The translations under genes and the position numbers were made by a program. Source: Membranipora membranacea (taxonomy: Eukaryota; Bryozoa; Gymnolaemata; Cheilostomatida; Membraniporidae). Taken from it: a DNA stretch of 60,000 nt. A model generated the notes under the pieces. That model had not been told where the DNA came from. It saw only the letters and a program-made list of their open reading frames with translations, and did not search any database. The stretch spans positions 13,039,501-13,099,500 of the forward strand of contig OU612070.1 in NCBI GenBank assembly GCA_914767715.1, in the 5' to 3' direction. Below, in pieces: positions 52,501 through 60,000 of the stretch (the first letter of the stretch is position 1; the number at the start of each line of letters is the position of its first letter).

Positions 52501-55500
52501 TTCACCTTGGAAAATGAGGAGAATTTATATCGGTACACGGGAATCTGAATTTGATTGATTTGCTCATAAAAGCGAAGACGAGATCTAAAAGCTTGTGATG
52601 GAATTACCTCCCTTACCCGGGTGAAGACAAAACATGCAGGGGCAAAGAAATACGGCGGCAGGTTGTTGTAAATTATATAACGTCTATTCCACAGATTCAT
52701 AATACGGGCAATTCCATTCAACTCTAGGCGTCTGTAAAGTTTCACTTTCACCTGAGGATTGAAGGCACCCAGACAGTTTAAACTTAACCTGAAAATTCCA
52801 ATTTCATCAGATTGATTAGAATTGACAAGTGGATATCAAACTCGGTGAATCAGCCCTTTTTTATACTTTGCATCGTTAGTGTCAGAATAAAAGTCTATGA
52901 CATCCAGCATAGTGAGATATTGTTCTTGATGGTATCATAATATAACAGTAGAAACTTTATGATGTCATAAACTTGACTTGTCCACACCCGTAAATCACAT
53001 GCATCTCTATCAAACCTGTTAGAGGGGAGTGATGAATCCCTGTTGATTTGCTTTTGCAAAAGTAATGCTAAATTTCAATGTCAAATTTATTGATTTTGAC
53101 GTGTTTGAGATGATCTGGCTGTCTGTGGGTTGTACAGATAGGCAGGAATGGCAAATCCGGGTGCAAAATTTGATTGAAATGGACCAGATCAAATTATTGA
53201 TGTTTCAAGGTTTTCCTGGCAGGCCCATATACTAGTTGGGTTCGTTTTTATGACATCATACTCATAGATTCACGAGAGAATAATAATAGTTCTAGTTCAA
53301 ACACACCTTTTTTTTTTAGAATCGATAATATTCATGATCATTTAACAATTACACTGGGTTTTACTAGGTACATCTTTGAACATGACATGATAACTTATCA
53401 AGAATGTTGAAACCTCCAATGATAGCAGAATTAATTAACTGATTACCTACAGGCAAACTTTTAAATTTTGGAGAAATGATATGACACCAGTAAAAACTAC
53501 TGTAAAAAATTATTGCATTTATTTCAAGAGTTGAGGGTAGCTTGCACAATAATGTCTATTGTACCGTTGTCGAGATGTCCCGGAAAAACTTTCTAAACAA
53601 ATCAAACCTACAAAATGAGAATTATACACCCAAGAGATGGGACGGTGAGCTGGCAGGATGGAGTGGTATAATAATTTTCAAAGAGAAACAATTTATTCTT
53701 GTTTATACATAGTGATTTGTGGTTGCATAATGAATGCTATAAATCATCCTTTGATGTATGCAGTAGTAGAGCTATTGACAGTGATCAGGGTGCACAATAC
53801 ACTATTGCATTCAATAACTTTATTATGCATGCTCAGATTTTTTTGTCCTGCAGATATGTGAAAGTTCTTATGATGAGGTATAACTTACTTGCAGGGCTGT
53901 ACCCTTACCCTACCCCAATGGATGTTATTTCTGCAAATTTAGCACAGGCTACATGATAAGCCATGATAAATTTGTGTTCGACAGGAGGAGAAAACTCTTA
54001 TTTAAAACAGCCTGTGCTAAATTTGCAGAAATAACATCCATCGGGGGTAGGGTAAGAGTCCAGCCCTGCAAGTAAGTTATACCTCATCATTAGAAGTATC
54101 TCCACTAGCCAATAGGCAAGTCAACATTTGACTGTCTATAGCAGTGGACGAGGCTGTTGCATATAGAGACTGCTTAGTTTATGGTTGGATCTGCATATTT
54201 GGATTTTGATCAGTTGGCTTGGCATTGCATGTTTCCTGACATCAATAGTAAAAAAATAGCAGATATCCCAGGGTTGCGAATAAGATAACGTTGGTAATGA
54301 TAGGACAATGTAGAGCCTATACTGGATATGGAGATAGACAGTTTTCTCCTGTCTCAACATGTCAAAAGAATAAGTTTTTCCTTATCAATACAAGAAGAGC
54401 CACAATGTCAACCAGGAAATACAAGAGAAGTTAGTGTTTGGAAACTATACCTAACCAGAGACTATAGATATATCTATAGTCTCTGACCTAACTTTCAAGA
54501 GTTCTATAGTGATAAGTTGGATGGAAAACTAATCCATTAGCACTAGACTTGGTAGGATAGTCAATGGGCTAGCTGTCATCAGCCAATTTGTACCAGACCA
54601 CAAAACTTGATGATCGTAAAACAAAGTAAAGCTAAAATTAATTAGCAATTAATTTATCATCACAAATTCCACTCTCAAAGTGTTTGCCATGCAATAAATC
54701 TTCTTCAAATAAAACTCAAGAGGGAAATAATAACTGAACTCACGTTCACCACAAAGATTTCCTTCCACCCTCTGATTTCACAGGTGACATTTACGAAATC
54801 TTGTGGTTGTGTTTCACAATATGGTGACCACGTTACTGAATCATGAATCTGGCTGTCTGGTTTATACACATTTCAAGTTGAGTTCACACAAAGAACATCT
54901 TACTAAATAATATTATGCTATACATGCTCCTAGACACGGAGATAAGAATTAAAAGAAAAAATAGAAATAAAGGAGCGCAATGTCGTTGGCGTGAACTGTG
55001 CTACCCTTCCAATGAGTAGTCGCATTGGCAGCAGTGCATTACAAATCATGTGTACCCTGTGGAGTTACCAGTGTAGCTGTATCTATTTATGATAAGGTGA
55101 TCAAGATCCCAATTTGGTCGGAAAACTTTCCCCCCTTTCACCCAGTCCCCTCCCCCCCCCCCCCGTGATTTGCCCTGATGGATGTTACTATAAGGATGTA
55201 ATTTGGTCAAACTTTCAACCAATTAAGAAACCAACCAGGTTGCTAAAAATAGAATCTGATTTAGCAAAACAGAAGATCAACTCACCATTTGATAGACTGA
55301 GATGTATGGTCAGTAGGATTATTATCCCTTTGATAGCCACTCCACCTTTTAATAGTGTAGACCTGTGTTTTCTCACCATTCTTGTCTTGTACGCAAAACT
55401 TCCAGTAAATGATCAAACCTTACAAAGTTAGGCTAGGAGATTTAAACCTTGATCGTATATTGAGTCCTCTGTTCTGAATCGTAACTCTGTGTATATCCGC

Positions 55501-55949
55501 ATTTAAAATGTCACTAGGTGTTTATGCACAGAGAAGAATCTGGCAGCTAGAGAAATGCTTCCTTGCTACTGCTATCACAGTGCGGAATCTGCAAATTTTG
55601 GTGGGAAAAATTAGTAATATTATGTTAATCTTGATGTTGGCTTGATAGAAGGCTATTAATAGAAAACGTTTAGAGCGCGCTGCCAAGGAAAACTTTACCT
55701 AACTGTTTCTGACATAAAATCTATGAAAAGTGTGTTCTCACAAATATCAAACTAGTTAAATACCAAAAGAAGCATATGAGCGGATGCAAGAAAGCCTGAT
55801 TGACAGCACATATTGGATGGTTGAAAAAAATAATATCAACAATGTACTCACCAAAGTTTGAAAGAGAGTCCGCCTAGATGTATCCTGGGACTCCTGGCTA
55901 TGGCAGGTTGATATTTTTCTGTGCAGCTAGTTCTCACTGAGTCCACAAC
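46548..55949 (-). CDS. Single-pass membrane protein with divergent CUB-like ectodomains
   Basis: Exons 55949-55852, 54852-54744, 52788-52752, 52505-52265, 51787-51342, 50943-50805, 50512-50265, 49972-49857, 49336-49227, 48846-48515, 48037-47951, 47757-47710, 47310-47199 and 46809-46548 join in phase into 794 codons plus stop fragment, with the start exon unsettled. The ectodomain has repeated CUB-like patterns: SPGFPSNYTSNHTC, then FDVEQDNSCRYDYLSI, then YCGNGS and SSKGFYLHI form the clearest CUB; earlier ones (YCVGGAERT, CNCGDYVVI-like) are more diverged. Next come a Thr/Glu-rich stalk with EEEED, a transmembrane helix (FWIGSLIAILLAVLITMTVF) and a tail of about 93 residues with NPIYYN (NPxY-like) and a C-terminal TTV (class I PDZ-ligand-like). 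AATAAA is 34 bases past the stop. A receptor or adhesion role is inferred. The first two exons are less certain. Confidence 0.75.
49461..49671 (-). mobile_element. U2 snRNA-headed SINE, copy C
   Basis: On the minus strand it starts ATCGCTTTTCGGCCTATTGG, beginning at the first nucleotide of U2 snRNA (AUCGCUUCUCGGCC), and ends ACTGAACAGC. It is flanked by TCTAAGATTT (49451-49460) and TCTATGATTT (49671-49680), a 9/10 target-site duplication that overlaps the element by one base. It lies in an intron of the CUB membrane-protein gene, in the same orientation as the gene. Confidence 0.88.
53870..54090. mobile_element. Large inverted repeat (about 81-bp arms, 58-bp loop), MITE/foldback-like
   Basis: 53870-53950 and 54009-54090 are nearly perfect reverse complements (a one-base indel and few mismatches), from ATGATGAGGTATAACTTACT on the outside to AGCACAGGCT inside. 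There is no coding capacity. It lies within a large intron of the CUB membrane-protein gene. Confidence 0.85.
54456..54485. repeat. Perfect 30-bp palindrome
   Basis: CAGAGACTATAGATA is followed directly by its exact reverse complement, with no loop. A related imperfect version lies at about 47131-47155. Both are in the CUB membrane-protein gene. Confidence 0.9.
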
Positions 55950-56519
55950 CTAATACTCTTGTCTCTTGTTGGGCAGGGAGATTTACAGCGAAGTAAACAA
56001 ACCACTAATTTGAGCATGAAAAGTGAAAACCAACAGCTGATAATTATTCCGTCAGACTGGCAGCAAAGTCAGATAATATTTACCTCTAAGCTCTAGAAGC
56101 TGCCAAACTTGATTGCTTTCATGTGTGATTCACTCCATCCATTAGCGACCACAAGATATGTGCAAACTTTGATGACTAATTCTACATTTAGCTATATACG
56201 GTGTGATGAGCGCTTTGTTTTGATGATTGGTAATTAACTTGATGTGATTTTTGCAGCTTTGTCATAGGTCAAAGGTAAACGAAAACACAGCAGCTTTCTG
56301 ACACAAAGGTGATGATGATTTGTACAGAAAACAAAATAACGCTAGACAGCTCTCGCATGCTGTCAATGGAACATAGCCTTGGCTCCAAAAAAGCAGCCAC
56401 TATTCTGAAAGGAGGGGAAGCACGGCTAGTCTTAGAATCAGGCCGATCAACAAATATTCTTATAACAAGTGGAAGGATATCCTAACTATATGATGTAGTA
56501 GAACATTACATAAATTTAC

Positions 56520-56546
56520 GATAGCAAACAGACCGATCAACAGCAT
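56520..56546 (-). CDS. Candidate start exon of the CUB membrane-protein gene
   Basis: ATG at 56546 opens a hydrophobic frame MLLIGLFAI that reaches a possible donor GTAAAT in phase 0, compatible with the phase-0 start of the exon at 55949. The donor is weak. A competing candidate start (56980-56940, MEFSPAVNILLQTLY, donor GTAAAT, phase 2) does not fit the next exon phase. This assignment is tentative. Confidence 0.25.
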
Positions 56547-58060
56547 CCAAGCATGGAGTTGGAGTAGCTGACACCATATTTAGAACATGGAGCACCAGAG
56601 GCTGTCTGTTGACACGAGCTGAGAGCAGTCAGCTCAATTAATACTATTTGGGCTAATTCAGTTTTAAAAGAGATATTCACAAAGCATAGATAATTTTGAA
56701 AACTTACATTGGCTTTTCACAAAACACAGAAACAAAAAAAGACCTATGAATATTTACCCCTGCAGTATGGCAGGCCTGAAAATTCAATATTTATAGACAC
56801 TGATCTACACAATCTCGTCTATGCTATGATACTGGTCAATCCTGATATCAGTTTTTTATTTACATATCCCTAAAACAAAGAGGATGGCTCATAACATGTA
56901 AACACCCAAGTTTGTACTTGTAATTAACTAGATTTACCTGTAAAGTGTTTGTAATAGGATGTTAACTGCTGGTGAAAACTCCATCTTGTGTTATACTCAA
57001 ACACTTAGCGGAAGGTCATGTGGGACATTACATGCTTGCTAATATAAATAAATTATATAGTTATTTTGGGGATTAAGATTACCCTCAATCGTCTATGCAT
57101 AACAATCTCGTACCACTCAAAGGTGGATGTATTTTCGCATTATTTTATTCGGCGAACTTCAAGTAAGCTTTGTATCAGGGCGGTGATGGTAGAAGCGAAA
57201 AATAAATCAAATTCAACAGTTGGATTTCAGCAATGCTGCTAAAATTGTTAAGTTCACCGGCTCAGATCTTAGCTAATCTTAATCTTACTATCATCAGGAA
57301 TCTTGCTGAAATGTAATGATTAGCGGAATCAACTATCGTGTTAATATCATTAGTGGAAACTCATAGGCATGAGCCATCAGTCTGAAAAATTAATTAAAAT
57401 TAATGTAGCAGTTATAGTTGCCCGCTCCTGCATTTAAGGAGGGTAACTTCTATTTGCATGCATTAACAACTGTAACAGAAATCTAATACGTACACTAGGC
57501 ACTAATCGCAGCAGCATGGGTATGAGCATCTTTCTGGGATCAAGGTCCTGTGGATGTCATCTCCAGCATGTGATGGTGATGGTGATGTGTGAGTAGACTT
57601 TTGTGAAAGCTAAAAAATATGAGCTTGCTGCTTAGGATTAGGATGTGGCTCAGTTGGTTTATACGAGTCTTATATAAATCGTGGAGCTGAGAGGACTGTC
57701 AACTCTTTGTATAGGCCTATATATAAATAGGGACTAGACAGATATCTCACTCATTCTGTATTTTTCAAAGGAGCAACAAGATAATTCATACTTAGCTGAA
57801 AATAAAGTACCAGGTGATGACAAAGTTACAAGACTTGAATATATATAGCGAAAATTCGGCTGGAAAATCCTCACTGATTCAAGTTAAAATACCCTCCAGG
57901 TTAATTTTGTTACTATAAAATGAAAGCATTTCTGTTCTTTAGTTCATATTCACCCATTTCACTAATCTCTTGTTGAATATGTGTCGCCAGCACCATTGAA
58001 GAGGCCTATTCAGTAGTATTGATAGATTACAAATTACATTCCAAAATTCGAATTTTTTAG
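56547..58060. other. Spacer right of the CUB membrane-protein gene
   Basis: AT-rich sequence without secure exons. It probably includes the divergent upstream regions of the minus-strand CUB gene and of the plus-strand gene that follows. A tRNA-like sequence is at 57640-57694. Confidence 0.4.
57640..57694 (+). repeat. tRNA-like sequence, possible SINE head
   Basis: GATGTGGCTCAGTTGGTTTA matches a tRNA D-arm/A box. The next segment CGAGTCTTATATAAATCGTGG shares GTCTTATAT with the tRNA-like sequence at 14785. No B box or closing stem is present, so it is not a functional tRNA. Confidence 0.35.
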
Positions 58061-58601
58061 TCAGTACAGGAATTGATCAGTTTAAACCTAAGGATGTGTT
58101 TGATGCTTCCGAAAAGTATGCTAAGGTATGTGTGGGTTTCTATTTGTTGTAAGACTTGTCGTCAGTTAAATAATGACTTAGATGCTGTGTGTCCTTCTTA
58201 ACACATTGGATTGGATGAGGAAGAATCTTACTACAAGAAAGACGTTCATTGAACCATAATCATTCATCTATAGATAACTCTTCAAAATTAATGTTACTTG
58301 AATGCTGAGGAATTAATAATATGTGCAGCGGCTTAAACACTCCATGAGATATGAATGTACATCATCTGCTGTAGCTATCTCCTTAGAGTGGATTGCAATA
58401 ACCATTTTACCATCGCTCATATCCGTGTACATTGAAATCATAAGTAGGGGTACAACTCAAATTGTTCTTGTATTATAATTGGTTATTGTCATGATGTATT
58501 TATATTACAGGAATCACTAGAGGAGTCAAATTCTGAAGATGAGGACATGAAATACACTTCAGTCATTAAGTTCCATCGTTACAAGCTTAATCTGTGTACA
58601 G
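58061..58601 (+). CDS. Two exons of an unidentified gene continuing beyond the window or undetected exons
   Basis: Exon 58061-58125 (acceptor AATTTTTTAG, donor GTATGT) starts in phase 1 and reads STGIDQFKPKDVFDASEKYAK. Exon 58511-58601 (acceptor ATATTACAG, donor GTATCA) continues in phase 0 with an acidic stretch EESNSEDEDMKY and then VIKFHRYKLNLCT, ending phase 1. Junction phases agree and both splice sites are good, so the exons are probably real. The KPKDVFDASEKY segment faintly recalls the end of calponin-homology domains, but this is not enough for a call. First and later exons were not found. Confidence 0.5.
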
Positions 58602-60000
58602 GTATCATGTCACATATTACTGGATGTGCCGAGTTCATGATTTGTACCACTCGAAAACTATGCACCTTTCTGGTTTGAGTGAACTGTTTTCTAAACTTTT
58701 TCCTACCTGATCAATCGATATGTGTATTTTGCTGAAGAAGTACTCTTCTCGAACTGATTTGGATTATATCTCCAAGACGTTTTTGCAAACCAATTGATGC
58801 TGGTTTAGCTTGACTTTCTAACAATCTGGTACAAACTGCTGTGTATTATAATGAATGTTTTCATTTGTCAGCATTGAAATAAGTTCTATTCCCAAGTAAA
58901 CATCCTGTTCATTAACAATATACAAATATACCTTATCAAATATTATTTCCTTGCAAGGAAATTCATGGTTTGAACAGTTTGTCTGTTCTGGAGATGGATT
59001 TGTTCTGAGTGTACTGCATGTGCTGACATCAAAATTGAGTGTCAGCTTATTGGATAAGTCAATTCGGCAGATCTCCTTTTTGCAGCACTCATTTGCTCAT
59101 TCATGGCCTGGTATTACATCGCTGTTGTGGTCTGTAAATCTATTCATTTTTGGCTCGTATTGAAGTTCACAAGAGGAATTATGCTGACATTTTAACTGTT
59201 TGGCCGTAAAAGGAATATTTGAGATCAAGACAAAGAAAGATGGTTAATAGCAAATACCTGCAAAATGGCTCAGGTGCAGACAAAATAGAACTGAGCAAGG
59301 GCTCCATTTTGCAAAGATATTATCGTGTAAACAGTTTCTCTGAGTACTCCAGCTGGTCGCCAAACAAGTAAAATCCTCTACAAAACTGAAGATCTGACCC
59401 CAAAGCTTCTACCTGCAAACTGTAATCAAATCCACACTGAAGGGCAATGCAGTAGTGCAAACAATAGACCCCACACCAAGGCAAGCAAACCAATTATCAC
59501 CGCCATGCGACCAATCAGGTCAGTGCTACAAACACACAGCAAATGCACCACCCCAAAGGTAACGTACCCAAGCCGCAAGCAGAGCTGCAGGCATACTCCC
59601 CCCTCAAACAGAGCAAAAAGACGGCATACTCGGTGTATTCTCCTACCCTAATCTAGCTAACCCCACTTTGGATGGGCCATCGGAAGAGCTGATAACACAG
59701 TCTATTGATTCAACATTTTGACTTGGTTCTGAATATCAAGAAAATAGAATTTTCCTGAGCATAGACACACTTTTTTTTTTAGAGAATATTTTTGCTGCAG
59801 AGAATTGTTATATTTGTACCTGCAAAGAAAGAACAACGATGCGATGAATAAGGACATGGACATGTTTGTGCAATGCAATGAATGTACTAATGGTCAGTGC
59901 AATGTCAGAGAGCTCAGAACTGCTGAGCTTTTGGTATAATCATGATGACCTTTGCTACTGGTCTCTCCAAGTAAGAATGCTTTACTTGGTTGCCAATGGA
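58602..60000. other. Right flank without secure exons
   Basis: Probably intronic for the gene at 58061. A 70-codon open frame at 58951-59163 has no splice support. The stretch 59440-59640 is C/A-rich compared with its surroundings. Confidence 0.35.

Noticed and set aside
52467-52751. 94-codon minus-strand open frame
   Set aside because: It reads through an intron of the CUB membrane-protein gene in another frame. The phase-consistent structure uses the 37-base exon 52788-52752 spliced to 52505.

Overview
The window looks like nuclear DNA from an invertebrate animal. Coding sequence is split into short exons with GT-AG introns, and core promoters carry TATA boxes. Introns hold SINEs, a non-LTR retrotransposon and many small inverted repeats. 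The proteins (CUB-serine protease, PLEKHG-type RhoGEF, CUB-containing membrane protein, EGF-like secreted proteins) are metazoan. I cannot place the phylum from sequence alone. No bacterial, CRISPR or viral operon structure is present.

Layout. (1) 1-3130: the 3' end of a plus-strand gene of unknown function, of which only the last exon (2572-2849) is secure. (2) 4.9-12.2 kb: a tandem pair of plus-strand paralogues for small secreted cysteine-rich proteins (228 and 214 aa). Their exon plans are identical, all coding introns are phase 1, and each has a TATA promoter and a 5' UTR intron. (3) 12.1-17.7 kb: gene-poor DNA with a hairpin element, simple repeats and a tRNA-like SINE head. (4) 17.8-38.3 kb: a 12-exon plus-strand gene for a 644-aa DH-PH RhoGEF resembling PLEKHG1/2/3. 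Its introns hold an open non-LTR RT ORF (antisense), a duplicated 254-bp repeat, a perfect 37-bp-arm hairpin, a tandem duplication spanning a splice donor, and two kinds of SINE. (5) 39.7-45.0 kb, minus strand: an 11-exon gene for a 544-aa secreted CUB-CUB-Cys-rich-trypsin-fold protease, convergent with the RhoGEF. (6) 46.5-56.5 kb, minus strand: a gene of at least 14 exons for a single-pass membrane protein with divergent CUB-like ectodomains, an acidic Ser/Thr stalk, an NPxY-like motif and a C-terminal PDZ-ligand-like TTV. (7) 58.0-60 kb: two phase-compatible plus-strand exons of an unidentified gene running toward the right edge.

The strongest unusual signal is a family of short retroelements with 5' ends closely matching the 5' end of U2 spliceosomal snRNA. 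There are three copies (35.7, 45.8 and 49.5 kb). Two have near-perfect target-site duplications, and one starts within a base of U2 position +1. This is a snRNA-headed SINE, a class I know of mainly from crocodilian genomes. The two secreted paralogues, with a chitin-binding-type-2-like module followed by two atypical EGF-like modules, and the CUB-like membrane protein are the most interesting proteins.

Exon boundaries were worked out by hand from splice signals and phase agreement. In the main genes every exon-exon junction is phase-consistent. No transcript or database evidence was available.
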